From Paracnuella aquatica (lineage in GTDB: Bacteria > Bacteroidota > Bacteroidia > Chitinophagales > Chitinophagaceae), in contig NZ_QOWJ01000001.1 of the NCBI RefSeq assembly GCF_003332885.2, forward strand, positions 310,001 through 374,000: a stretch of DNA of 64,000 nt, written 5' to 3'. A program made the position numbers and the translations under genes. Shown in pieces: positions 48,950 to 56,983 of the stretch. The notes beneath the pieces were generated by a model. That model searched no databases, was not told the origin of the DNA, and worked only from the letters and a program-made list of their open reading frames with translations. The stretch's first letter is position 1. Each line of letters starts with the position of its first letter.

Positions 48950-49038
48950 AAGTCCGAAGTCGGAAGACGGATGTCCGAAGAGTTCCCACCGTTACTCGCA
49001 CTTCTTCCGACTTCGGACTCCGGTCTTCCGACTTTTCC
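48950..49038. repeat. Inverted-arm heptad repeat element H between two divergent promoters
   Basis: The left arm holds AAGTCCG, AAGTCGG, AAGACGG, ATGTCCG, AAGAGTT in 7-bp phase (48950-48984). The right arm holds CGACTTC, GGACTCC, GGTCTTC, CGACTTT, TCC in 7-bp phase (49008-49038). The arms are complementary around an approximately 23-bp centre. Same word family as element A. The arms end 7 bp from the ndk -7 box and 1 bp from the nrnA-like gene's -7 box. Confidence 0.9.
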
Positions 49039-49039
49039 G

Positions 49040-49047
49040 TAGGTTTG
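49040..49047 (+). promoter_or_regulatory. -7 box of the DHH phosphoesterase gene
   Basis: TAGGTTTG fits TAnnTTTG, 10 bases before the ATG, so the leader is very short. Confidence 0.7.
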
Positions 49048-49057
49048 CGGCCTGTTT

Positions 49058-50065
49058 ATGCAGCCGATACAAGATATTTTCCCGTTATTATCACAGCCGC
49101 GCAGGGTAGTGGTTACCATGCACCAGAAACCCGACGCCGACGCCATGGGCTCGGTGCTGGGACTTCAGCATTTTTTGGTACAAATGGGCCACCAGGTGCA
49201 GGTGATTTCGCCCACCAACTGGGCCCGCTGGCTCGACTGGATGCCCGGCGTGGACGCCGTGCTCGATTACGAACTGCACCGCGCCAAGTCGGACGAATAC
49301 ATGGAAGCGGCTGAGTGGATCTTTTGCCTTGATTTCAACCACCTGGCCCGCACCAAGGGCATGGCTAAAAAACTGGCGGAAGTGGCGGCGCAAAAAATCC
49401 TGATCGACCACCACGAGCAGCCCTATATGGTACAGTTTGCCTACGGCATTTCATCGCCGGGCAAAAGCAGCACCTGCGAAATGGTGTACGACCTTATCGT
49501 TGAATCGGGCCACCGCGATAAAATCAACAAGCCCGTTTCGGAATGCCTGTACGCCGGTATTGTGTCGGACACCGGCTCGTTCCGGTTTTCGTCCACCGGC
49601 GCCTCTGTGCACCATATGGTGGCTTATTTAAAGGAAATGGGGCTGGAGCACGCCAAAGTGCACGAATCCCTGTTTGACAATTTCCTGGAAAACAGGCTGC
49701 GTTTTTTAGGCCACATCCTCACCAACCGTATGGAGGTGGATTACCTGAACAACACGGCGCTGGTGTACATTACCCGCCAGGATTTATACAAATACGACAT
49801 TAAAACCGGCGATACCGAAGGCATCGTCAATTACCCACTGTCCATCCAGGGCATCAAGCTGGTGGGCTTTGTGGTAGACCGCGATGAGCTGCGCAAATGG
49901 AGTTTCCGCAGCAAAGGCGCCTTCGATTGCAACACATTTGCCCGCACTTATTTCAATGGCGGCGGCCACTACAATGCAGCCGGCGGCCACGATCATGAAT
50001 CGCTGGAAAAAACCATCCAGTCGTTCAAAAAGGCGATTAGCGAAAACGAACATCTTTTACAATAA
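49058..50065 (+). CDS. DHH family phosphoesterase, NrnA-like (oligoribonuclease/pAp phosphatase)
   Basis: Degrades short RNA oligonucleotides (nanoRNA) and 3'-phosphoadenosine 5'-phosphate. The 335-aa protein has the DHH motifs 'VTMHQKPDADAMGS', 'WIFCLDFNHL', 'KILIDHHEQP' and 'YAGIVSDTGSFRF'. The DHHA1 C-terminal motif 'TYFNGGGHYNAAGGHDH' binds the substrate. 14 bases separate it from the FKBP lipoprotein gene, so the two probably form an operon. Confidence 0.93.
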   Translation: MQPIQDIFPLLSQPRRVVVTMHQKPDADAMGSVLGLQHFLVQMGHQVQVISPTNWARWLDWMPGVDAVLDYELHRAKSDEYMEAAEWIFCLDFNHLARTKGMAKKLAEVAAQKILIDHHEQPYMVQFAYGISSPGKSSTCEMVYDLIVESGHRDKINKPVSECLYAGIVSDTGSFRFSSTGASVHHMVAYLKEMGLEHAKVHESLFDNFLENRLRFLGHILTNRMEVDYLNNTALVYITRQDLYKYDIKTGDTEGIVNYPLSIQGIKLVGFVVDRDELRKWSFRSKGAFDCNTFARTYFNGGGHYNAAGGHDHESLEKTIQSFKKAISENEHLLQ

Positions 50066-50079
50066 AACAAACACTTCCA

Positions 50080-51051
50080 ATGCAATTTTCCAGACAGCTT
50101 TTGTGCGTGGCGGCAGCCGGCCTGGCACTGACGGCCTGCAACCAGGTTGAATATAAAAAAACTGCAGGCGGCATGCCGTACCAGGTTTTTTCGAGCAGCA
50201 AAGGCGACAGCGTAAAACCCGGTAGCATCATCAAGATCAGCTACCGCCAGTCGATCAACGACAGCACCGTTATTCCCGGACCCGGCCAGCCCGATGCCCC
50301 GATCTATTTCCAGGTGACCGGCCAGAGCCAGCCCTACGACATTTCGGAAGTGTTGACGATGCTGAAAGAAGGCGATAGCGTGTACGCCGTACAGCTGATC
50401 GATACCTTTATGGCCCGCCAGGCCAAGAACCCGCAGGCGCAGCCCTTGCCTCCCGAACTGAAAAAAGGCGACCGCTTAATTTCTTCGCTGAAAGTGCAGC
50501 GAGTATTTAAATCGCCGGAAGAGGCACAGGCCGACGAAGCCAAGGAGCGGGAAACGGCGTTTAAAAACGATAAAACGATCCAGCAACAACTGGCCGCCGA
50601 TGACAAAGCACTGCAAGCCCATTTTACCAAAAATGGCATCCAGGCCAAGAAAGTGGGGCAGGGCACATATGTGCAGGTGCTGCAACCCGGCGCCGGCACA
50701 CAGATTACCGATGGCAAAGGTGTAAGCCTCATGTACAAAGGGCAAACGCTGGAAGGCAAAGTGTTTGACACCAATATGGACGACACCTTCAAACACACCG
50801 ACCCGCTGACTTTTGTGGTTGGCGCCAGCCCCATGATCAAAGGTTTTGAAGAAGGGGTACGTGGCCTGAGCAAAGGCTCGAAAGCCCGCCTGTTCATCCC
50901 GTCGTCTTTGGCTTATGGCGCTAACCCGCCTTCGCCGGATATTAAGCCAAACGAAAACCTTGTTTTTGATATTGAGATACTCGATGTGAACGATGGCGCT
51001 CCATCGGCAAATGCACCCGGTTCGCCGACAAATGGCGGTGGTGGCCGATAA
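50080..51051 (+). CDS. FKBP-type peptidyl-prolyl isomerase lipoprotein
   Basis: 323-aa lipoprotein (MQFSRQLLCVAAAGLALTAC; Cys20). It has two FKBP-related regions: a degenerate one (about 30-150) and a complete C-terminal FKBP domain (about 200-303; 'GKGVSLMYKGQTLEGKVFDTN', 'MIKGFEEGVRGLSKGSKARLFIPSSLAYG', 'NENLVFDIEILDV'). It probably assists folding of outer-membrane or periplasmic proteins. The tail is Gly/Pro-rich. Downstream of the NrnA-like gene in the same operon; terminator at 51085. Confidence 0.92.
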   Translation: MQFSRQLLCVAAAGLALTACNQVEYKKTAGGMPYQVFSSSKGDSVKPGSIIKISYRQSINDSTVIPGPGQPDAPIYFQVTGQSQPYDISEVLTMLKEGDSVYAVQLIDTFMARQAKNPQAQPLPPELKKGDRLISSLKVQRVFKSPEEAQADEAKERETAFKNDKTIQQQLAADDKALQAHFTKNGIQAKKVGQGTYVQVLQPGAGTQITDGKGVSLMYKGQTLEGKVFDTNMDDTFKHTDPLTFVVGASPMIKGFEEGVRGLSKGSKARLFIPSSLAYGANPPSPDIKPNENLVFDIEILDVNDGAPSANAPGSPTNGGGGR

Positions 51052-51084
51052 TAAACGGGTACACATATAAAATATCGCAATTTT

Positions 51085-51112
51085 ACGGCTCATCACACGA
51101 TGAGCCGTTTTT
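51085..51112 (+). terminator. Intrinsic terminator after the FKBP lipoprotein gene
   Basis: ACGGCTCATC / GATGAGCCGT, 10-bp perfect stem with an ACAC loop and T5. Confidence 0.93.
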
Positions 51113-51246
51113 CGTGGATGAGGCCCGTTTTTAGTCCAACCAAACTGCACCTGCTTTGACTGTACCTGCTTAGCGTAAAACTCTAATCCATCCTTTGAAA
51201 ACATTTACCATTGGTCCCATATATGCCCGGTATTTGCACAATGAAC

Positions 51247-51274
51247 AAGAGCAGCCAGCAGGTGCTCTTTTTTT
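51247..51274 (+). terminator. Second terminator-like hairpin, 70 bases before the next gene
   Basis: AAGAGCA / TGCTCTT with a 9-nt loop, continuing into T7. No gene ends here, so it may close a short non-coding transcript or act as an attenuator for the 51345 gene. Confidence 0.5.
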
Positions 51275-51344
51275 GGAATGAGATGCTATGGTTTGATAAA
51301 AACGATTGGCATGCAGTAATTAATTTACCCGCAAAACCAAGACA

Positions 51345-51788
51345 ATGCGACTACTGCTGCTGTTAGCTTTTTCTATTGCCTTTGGACAACTACACGCCCA
51401 ATGGGGCCCCAAATTTACTTACCTGATTTTAGAGGTTAGAAGCGACTGGGACTATGAAGCAAAAAAAAGTTATTTGCAAATGCTGCCGGAACCGGCGAAC
51501 CCGTATGCACAAAGTTTCTATGACCTGGTTCCTTTTATAAATGAACGGAGTGTAACCAATAACAAGGACAACTATTATCCTGCTATTAAGGACACGGCAC
51601 GGGGTATTTATAATTATTTCGCCAACCAGTCGCAAGTGTTGCAATTTGCCACCGACGAGGGATGGGAACTGGTTCAGGTGGTACAGCAAATAGACTCTGC
51701 ACCAGCAACAGAATCGGTTCGGGACACCCGGCAGGTTTATACAAAAATTAAATACCCGCCCGGTTTTTTATTTGCGCAAAGCGATTGA
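51345..51788 (+). CDS. Exported protein of unknown function
   Basis: 147 aa with a signal peptide (MRLLLLLAFSIAFGQLHAQ). The mature part is short and mixed alpha/beta: 'WGPKFTYLILEVRSDWDYEA', then 'ATDEGWELVQVVQQID', reminiscent of DUF4177-like proteins, where 'W-E-L-V-Q-V' is a core strand ('KFTYLILEV ... GWELVQV'). I infer a DUF4177-like fold at the periplasm but not a function. It converges on folP with a 19-base gap and no clear terminator. Confidence 0.7.
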   Translation: MRLLLLLAFSIAFGQLHAQWGPKFTYLILEVRSDWDYEAKKSYLQMLPEPANPYAQSFYDLVPFINERSVTNNKDNYYPAIKDTARGIYNYFANQSQVLQFATDEGWELVQVVQQIDSAPATESVRDTRQVYTKIKYPPGFLFAQSD

Positions 51789-51807
51789 CTGATCCGGCGA
51801 ACAGCCT

Positions 51808-52641
51808 TTATAATTCACCATTTAGTGCCGCTACCAGCCTAACGGCCTGCACCGCTTCGGCCACATCGTGCACCCGCAATATTTGGGCACCTTTCATCAG
51901 GCTTACAGTATGCAAAACGGTGGTGCCGTTCAATGCCTCGTCGGCGCTGATGCCCAATGTGCGGTACACCATGCCTTTACGGGAAATGCCCACCAGCAGC
52001 GGGTGTTCTAATTGCTGAAAGTACTCGAGCCGCGACATCAATTCAAAATTATGCGCAGCTGTTTTGCCGAAACCAAAACCAGGATCAACAATAATGTCCT
52101 TAATGCCCATGGCCCGCAATTCGGCAATGCGGAAATTGAGGTAGTCAAATACATCTAACACCACGTTGTTGTACTGCGGCGCCTGCTGCATATTTTGCGG
52201 GTTGCCCTGCATGTGCATCAGCACATATGGCACGCCTAATTTGGCCACCGTGGGCAGCAGCGCAGCGTCCAGCGAGCCCGCACTTACATCGTTAACAATG
52301 GCAGCGCCACGTTCCACCGCACCAAGTGCTACGGTTGCATAAAATGTATCGATCGAAATAATGGCTTCCGGAAAATGGTGCGCAACTGCTTCAATGGCCG
52401 GGAATACACGTTCCGCTTCCTCCTCCGCAGCCACCCGCTCTGCATTGGGGCGGGTGCTTTGTCCGCCGATGTCGATGATGGCTGCGCCTTGCTCCAATAA
52501 TTTGCCGGCCCGTTCCACCACCGCTTCCAGGCTTGCCGTTCTAGATCCGGAGAAAAACGAATCAGGCGTGGTATTTAAAATGCCCATGATCCGGGGCTCA
52601 TCGAAATGGAGTAAGCGGCCGCGGCAGTTGATGCTGTTCAT
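51808..52641 (-). CDS. folP: Dihydropteroate synthase
   Basis: Condenses 6-hydroxymethyl-dihydropterin pyrophosphate with p-aminobenzoate in folate synthesis; the target of sulfonamides. The 277-aa TIM-barrel has 'RIMGILNTTPDSFFSGSR', 'AAIIDIGGQSTRPNAE', 'AAIVNDVSAGS', 'IIVDPGFGFGKTAAHN' and 'PLLVGISRKGMVYR'. ATG 52639-52641 (MNSINCRGRLLHFDEP) gives the usual length; the frame is open further upstream, but that sequence is not conserved-looking. Confidence 0.95.
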   Translation of the reverse strand: MNSINCRGRLLHFDEPRIMGILNTTPDSFFSGSRTASLEAVVERAGKLLEQGAAIIDIGGQSTRPNAERVAAEEEAERVFPAIEAVAHHFPEAIISIDTFYATVALGAVERGAAIVNDVSAGSLDAALLPTVAKLGVPYVLMHMQGNPQNMQQAPQYNNVVLDVFDYLNFRIAELRAMGIKDIIVDPGFGFGKTAAHNFELMSRLEYFQQLEHPLLVGISRKGMVYRTLGISADEALNGTTVLHTVSLMKGAQILRVHDVAEAVQAVRLVAALNGEL

Positions 52642-52817
52642 TTTGAAGGCGCAGTTTGCACAGCAAGATAGACCCTTTTGGGCTGCATTCATGTGTGCCG
52701 AAGGAAATGCAGTGTGCTGTCCAATGTGCCGCAAAATGTTTTTGCACTTGGCTTTATTCCCGCTTTGTGTTTATAAAAAATGGCCTGCGGAAAAAGTTCT
52801 GCGCTTAATTTTAGCGC

Positions 52818-53375
52818 ATGACAACAGAACAGCAGCGAACGGATGCACAGTATGATGCGGTGATCAAAAATTGCCTCGACATTTTTGCAAAAAAAACCGC
52901 CGATTACGGCACTGCATGGCGGGTGCTGCGGCCTATTTCCATTACCGACCAAATTTACATCAAGGCACAGCGCATCCGCACCATTCAGGAAAAAGGTGTG
53001 CAGCGGGTGCATGATGACCTGGAAGGTGACTTCATTGGCATCATTAATTATGCTGTGATTGGATTGATGCAAATGCAACTGCCGACCGATGCGCCGGACG
53101 ACCTGGAAGTGGACGAAACAATATCTCGTTATAAGGATGTAATTACTGTTGTAAAAGCGCTCATGCACGACAAAAACCACGACTACGGCGAAGCATGGCG
53201 GCATATGAGCCAGGAAAGCTTTGTAGACCTGATCCTGATGAAGCTGCACCGCATGCGCCAGATCATTGCCAATGGCGGGCAAACCCTCATCAGTGAAGGG
53301 CTCGACGCCAATTATCACGACATCATTAACTACGCGGTATTTGCTACCATTTTACGGCGGCAGGCTGCGGTTTAA
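52818..53375 (+). CDS. DUF1599 protein with internal duplication
   Basis: 185-aa cytoplasmic, all-helical protein. Residues 22-84 and 113-179 are two copies of one unit. Each runs K-x(1-3)-D-Y-G-x-A-W-R ('KKTADYGTAWRVL', 'KNHDYGEAWRHM'), then I/L-x-x-K-x-x-R-x-R/x ('YIKAQRIRTI', 'LMKLHRMRQI'), then 'II-N-Y-A-V' ('IGIINYAVIGL', 'HDIINYAVFAT'). The conserved acidic and basic residues recall MazG-like nucleotide pyrophosphatases, but a function has not been shown. The DoxX-type gene follows after 9 bases and is co-transcribed. Confidence 0.88.
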   Translation: MTTEQQRTDAQYDAVIKNCLDIFAKKTADYGTAWRVLRPISITDQIYIKAQRIRTIQEKGVQRVHDDLEGDFIGIINYAVIGLMQMQLPTDAPDDLEVDETISRYKDVITVVKALMHDKNHDYGEAWRHMSQESFVDLILMKLHRMRQIIANGGQTLISEGLDANYHDIINYAVFATILRRQAAV

Positions 53376-53384
53376 AATTGACGC

Positions 53385-54533
53385 ATGGCCATCACCACGC
53401 ATATTTTTCGCATACTGGTTGGCGTTTTATTCATCCTGTCGGGATTGGTAAAAGCCAACGACCCGCTGGGGTTAAGTTATAAAATGCAGGAATTCTTCGA
53501 GGTATGGTCGGCCGACCTGGCCGCATCGGGCTTTTTTGCAAAAGCGCCGCTTATTGCGCTGTTCCAGTGGCTGCACGAATACACATTGCCGCTTTCCATT
53601 GTGATGATTACGCTGGAGATTGGCTCAGGAGTTGCGCTGTTGGCTGGCTGGCGGCCCAAAGCAGTATTGCGTTTGCTATTGGTGTTGATCGTATTCTTTA
53701 CATTTCTCACTGCTTATGCATACGGCTCGGGCAAGTTTAAAAACTGCGGCTGCTTTGGCGATTGCCTGCCCATTTCTCCGTTGGCATCGTTGCTTAAAGA
53801 CATTGCGCTGCTGGTGATGATACTGGTGCTGTGGTGGGGCCGGCGCTACATACAGCCGTGGGTGCGGCCCGCAAGGGCAGGAGCGCTGTTATTTGCAGCA
53901 ATAGCGGCCACACTTGCGGTGCAATGGTATGTGTTGCAGTACCTGCCTTTTGCCGACTGCCTGCCGTTTAAAAAAGGTGCCAACATCAGCCAGCAAATGC
54001 AGATACCCGCTGGTGCCCGCCCCGATTCGTTCGTGATCCAGTTTGTGTATGAAAAAGAGGGCATACAACACGCATTCGATGCATCTAATTTACCTGCCGA
54101 CTTGGGCACGTACAAATATGTAAGCCGTGTAGATAAACTGGTGCGCAAGGGCAATGCCGAACCGTCCATTAAAGGCTTTGCACTCACCGGGCTTTCCGGT
54201 GCTGACAGTACCGATGCAGTGCTGGCCCTGCCCGAAGCATATCTTCTTATTGCGGAACAATTGGGCAATGCAGGACCAGATTGGGCGGATGATTTTGCCC
54301 GACTGGCGCAAACTGCTTCAAGTAGAGGCATTCCGGTGCTGGTGGCCACATCTGCGCCGCTGCAAGGGCAAGCGCAATTTTTGGCAGAAAAGGGCATCTC
54401 CAATGTTTCTGTTTTTTCGCTTGACTTTACCGCCGTTCGCACCGCTGCCCGCACCAACCCAACGCTGTATCATTTGAAAAGGGGAACGATTCAACAGAAA
54501 TACAGCAAGCGCCAGATCGACGAAGCCTTTTAA
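53385..54533 (+). CDS. DoxX/MauE-like membrane protein with periplasmic C-terminal domain
   Basis: The 382-aa protein has four or five N-terminal membrane segments of the DoxX/MauE type (about 5-165; 'HIFRILVGVLFILSGLVKANDP', 'LEIGSGVALLAGW'). A cysteine cluster, K-N-C-G-C-F-G-D-C, sits around residue 118, as in MauE-type proteins that handle disulfides. The C-terminal part (about 185-380) is soluble with a thioredoxin-like final stretch ('YHLKRGTIQQKYS') and probably lies in the periplasm. A role in periplasmic thiol redox or quinone-linked oxidation is possible but unproven. Confidence 0.82.
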   Translation: MAITTHIFRILVGVLFILSGLVKANDPLGLSYKMQEFFEVWSADLAASGFFAKAPLIALFQWLHEYTLPLSIVMITLEIGSGVALLAGWRPKAVLRLLLVLIVFFTFLTAYAYGSGKFKNCGCFGDCLPISPLASLLKDIALLVMILVLWWGRRYIQPWVRPARAGALLFAAIAATLAVQWYVLQYLPFADCLPFKKGANISQQMQIPAGARPDSFVIQFVYEKEGIQHAFDASNLPADLGTYKYVSRVDKLVRKGNAEPSIKGFALTGLSGADSTDAVLALPEAYLLIAEQLGNAGPDWADDFARLAQTASSRGIPVLVATSAPLQGQAQFLAEKGISNVSVFSLDFTAVRTAARTNPTLYHLKRGTIQQKYSKRQIDEAF

Positions 54534-54573
54534 TTAATCTGTGCACGCTGCTTAACCGCGACCAATAACGTTC

Positions 54574-55017
54574 ATGCTTATGCGCAACTTGATTTCTGAA
54601 AATGTAGCCGCCCGAATCATGCTGGTAATTTTTACCTGCACCATCATTTTTCATTTCCTGGTGTTGGGCGGTATTGTGCCCTATGATATGGTTTGGGGCG
54701 GGCGGTTAAAAAATAATGAGGAAATGGTGCGGTTTGAATGGGTGTCTATTCTCGTCAACTTTGTTATGTTATTTGTAGTGCTTCTGGCTGCACGAGTTAT
54801 TCCGAATAGGTTTCCTAGCATTATTTTCCAGGTAGCGTTTTGGATGATGGCTGTTCTATTTTTAATGAATACAGTGGGCAACCTCCTGTCGAATAGCGCC
54901 ATGGAAAAAGCCATTTTCACACCCATCACCGCTTTGTTGGCTTTATGCAGTTTGCGGCTGGCGTTGGCTGGTAAAAAGCAGTCGGCCCGTTTTTCATCCC
55001 TCAATTCAAAGTTTTGA
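54574..55017 (+). CDS. Four-helix membrane protein of unknown function
   Basis: 147 aa with four hydrophobic segments (about 13-33, 56-75, 85-105, 115-132) and a basic tail (GKKQSARFSSLNSKF). No motif or named family recognised. ATG 54574 is used; ATG 54580 (MRNLISEN) is equally likely. It sits 15 bases before the DppB-like permease gene on the same strand and may be co-transcribed with it. Confidence 0.7.
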   Translation: MLMRNLISENVAARIMLVIFTCTIIFHFLVLGGIVPYDMVWGGRLKNNEEMVRFEWVSILVNFVMLFVVLLAARVIPNRFPSIIFQVAFWMMAVLFLMNTVGNLLSNSAMEKAIFTPITALLALCSLRLALAGKKQSARFSSLNSKF

Positions 55018-55032
55018 AATAAACAGCAGCCT

Positions 55033-56082
55033 ATGCTCCGGTTTATCCTCCAAAAAATATGGTACGGGCTGCTGGTGCTGCTGGGCGTAGTGGGGTTGGT
55101 TTTTGTGCTGTTCCAGGGCTTTGGCGACCCGGCCCGGCTGGTGATGGGCCAAACCGGCGATGCAGCCACGCAGGCCGCCATCCGGAAAGAATTGAATTTG
55201 GACCAACCCAAATGGCAGCAGGCATTGCTGTACCTCAACGATGTTTCGCCGCTGGCCGTGCACAGCGCAGCTGCCATTGAATCCAAAAAACTAAACGGCA
55301 TTTTCATTGGCGGGGAATACAAAGTTGGATTGAAGCTGCCTTACCTCCGCACGTCGTACCAAAGCCGCAAACCGGTTACCGATGTGTTGCTCGAAGTTTT
55401 GCCCGGCACCATCATGCTGGCCGTCGCGGCGATGGCCATTGCGGTGGCGCTGGGCATACCGCTGGGTGTGCTGGCAGCCACCCGCAGGGGCACCTGGCTC
55501 GATACGACTGCGTTGGCCACTTCCATCGTGGGCATTTCGGCACCTTCGTTTTTTATGGGCATCTTCATCGCTTACCTGTTTGGGTTTGTGTGGAGCCAAT
55601 ACACGGGCCTGCACCTCACGGGCAGTTGGTTTGATATTGACGTGCAGACCGGCGAAAGAAAGCTCACCTTGCAAAATGGAATTTTGCCCGCCATCACCTT
55701 GGGCATCCGGCCACTGGCAATCATCACCCAACTTACCCGCAGCGCACTGCTCGATGTAATGCAGCAGGATTTTATGCGCACTGCTTATGCAAAAGGTTTA
55801 GCGCCGCGGCAAGTGATCTGGACACATGGCGTACGCAATGCTTTGAACCCGGTACTCACAGCGGTGACAGGTTGGTTTGCCGAACTCCTAGCCGGCGCAT
55901 TTTTTATCGAATACATTTTTGGATGGCGCGGCATAGGCAAGGTTACTGTTGATGCTTTGGAGAAACTCGATTTCCCCGTAGTGATGGGCTCGGTGCTCAT
56001 CACGGCTACATTTTTTATCGTAGTTAATATTTTGGCGGATATCCTTTATGGCGTGTTGGATCCACGGGTAAGGATTAAATAG
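55033..56082 (+). CDS. ABC transporter permease, DppB/OppB type, without partners
   Basis: 349-aa inner-membrane subunit of a peptide- or nickel-type importer. It has six membrane helices, the N-terminal 'LVFVLFQGFGDPARLVMGQ' that characterises DppB/OppB, and an EAA loop ('RTAYAKGLAPRQVIWTHGVRNALNP'). The approximately 100-residue periplasmic loop after helix 1 is longer than in E. coli DppB. No DppC, ATPase or binding protein gene is adjacent, so the rest of the transporter must be encoded elsewhere. Confidence 0.9.
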   Translation: MLRFILQKIWYGLLVLLGVVGLVFVLFQGFGDPARLVMGQTGDAATQAAIRKELNLDQPKWQQALLYLNDVSPLAVHSAAAIESKKLNGIFIGGEYKVGLKLPYLRTSYQSRKPVTDVLLEVLPGTIMLAVAAMAIAVALGIPLGVLAATRRGTWLDTTALATSIVGISAPSFFMGIFIAYLFGFVWSQYTGLHLTGSWFDIDVQTGERKLTLQNGILPAITLGIRPLAIITQLTRSALLDVMQQDFMRTAYAKGLAPRQVIWTHGVRNALNPVLTAVTGWFAELLAGAFFIEYIFGWRGIGKVTVDALEKLDFPVVMGSVLITATFFIVVNILADILYGVLDPRVRIK

Positions 56083-56279
56083 CCGGTCCACTGGTGAAAC
56101 AGCAAGAATTTTTTACCCGCCTGTTTTATACACAACTGCACAAAAGCCTTAACCCGCGGAGGCTCTAATTCATCAGTTAATAAAAACTGTGTGGGGGTGA
56201 TTTTTGTCATGGCAGCGAACGAGTTTAAATAGGTAACTTTATAATGTAACCCATTTTGCTTGCTTTAAATCCTTTGGCC

Positions 56280-56708
56280 ATGACTAGATTAACCGAAATC
56301 CTGGATTCCAAATTTCCGCAGTTCAACACCACTACTCCGGGTCATTTGCTTACCGATGCGCTGTATCAAATGTGCTGTGAAAACGCAGAGTACCTAATTG
56401 TGCTGGAAGGCGAAAAATTTGTGGGCTTGCTGTCGGAGCACGACATTACTCAGAAGTTGTTGTTTGCCGACAAACCCATGTCGGAACTGACCGTGGGTGA
56501 TATGATGAACCGAAAACTTCCCGTTGCCAATCCAACCGATTCGATGGAGTATTTAATGCAAATGCTGGATCGGTATAACACCCGCTACATGGCCATTTAC
56601 GATGGACTGGAATTTAAAGGTGTGTTGTCGGAAAACGACCTGTTGAAAAATGCAATCGAGCAGGGGCAGACCGTTACCGAAGACCGTGCCTACCCGTGGA
56701 ATTATTGA
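56280..56708 (+). CDS. CBS domain pair protein
   Basis: 142-aa stand-alone CBS pair (Bateman module): CBS1 about 10-68 ('YLIVLEGEKFVGLLSEHDITQKLL') and CBS2 about 75-135 ('TRYMAIYDGLEFKGVLSENDLLKN'). Such proteins bind adenosyl compounds and regulate partners; the partner is unknown. ATG 56280 is chosen over an upstream TTG. The gene overlaps the convergent DUF721 gene tail-to-tail by 7 bases. Confidence 0.88.
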   Translation: MTRLTEILDSKFPQFNTTTPGHLLTDALYQMCCENAEYLIVLEGEKFVGLLSEHDITQKLLFADKPMSELTVGDMMNRKLPVANPTDSMEYLMQMLDRYNTRYMAIYDGLEFKGVLSENDLLKNAIEQGQTVTEDRAYPWNY

Positions 56709-56983
56709 ATTACCACCTCCTTTATTTCATTTGATTGTAAAGCTTCGTTCACACGAAGCTTTATTGTTTCCTTTTGGTACTGCAGTTCCTGTTTCAGCGG
56801 CGCTACGTTGGTGGTAATATACAAGGTGCGGTTCACGATCTTGATCCGGTCGGTATATTTCGCAATGGTCTTGCCCATTAATTTTTCCCAAACCACCTCC
56901 AGCTGCATGGCCTGCATATCGCCCTTGAGGCGGCTGCCCTGCAAAAATTTTTGAATCGCATCACCCATTGAATACTGGCCCAT
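56702..56983 (-). CDS. DUF721 (DciA-like) protein
   Basis: 93-aa protein of the DUF721 family. 'SMGDAIQKFLQGSRLKG' opens the domain, 'EVVWEKLMGKTIAKYTDRI' follows, and 'LYITTNVAPLKQELQYQKETI' is the KH-like part. DUF721 includes DciA, which helps load the replicative helicase in bacteria lacking DnaC. Start uncertain: ATG 56983 (MGQYSMGD) fits family length; a minus-strand TACATTTG box at 56987-56994 lies immediately upstream, so the mRNA may begin at or even after this ATG; ATG 57061 would add 26 residues. Confidence 0.82.
   Translation of the reverse strand: MGQYSMGDAIQKFLQGSRLKGDMQAMQLEVVWEKLMGKTIAKYTDRIKIVNRTLYITTNVAPLKQELQYQKETIKLRVNEALQSNEIKEVVIQ

Noticed and set aside
5423..49038. CRISPR arrays as an explanation of the short phased repeats
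   Set aside because: Units are contiguous, degenerate, 7-8 bp and arranged in inverted arms; there are no 20-40 bp spacers and no cas genes.
51241..51366. 41-codon plus-strand frame starting at ATG 51241
   Set aside because: It runs through a terminator-like hairpin and out of frame into the next gene; composition is not convincing.
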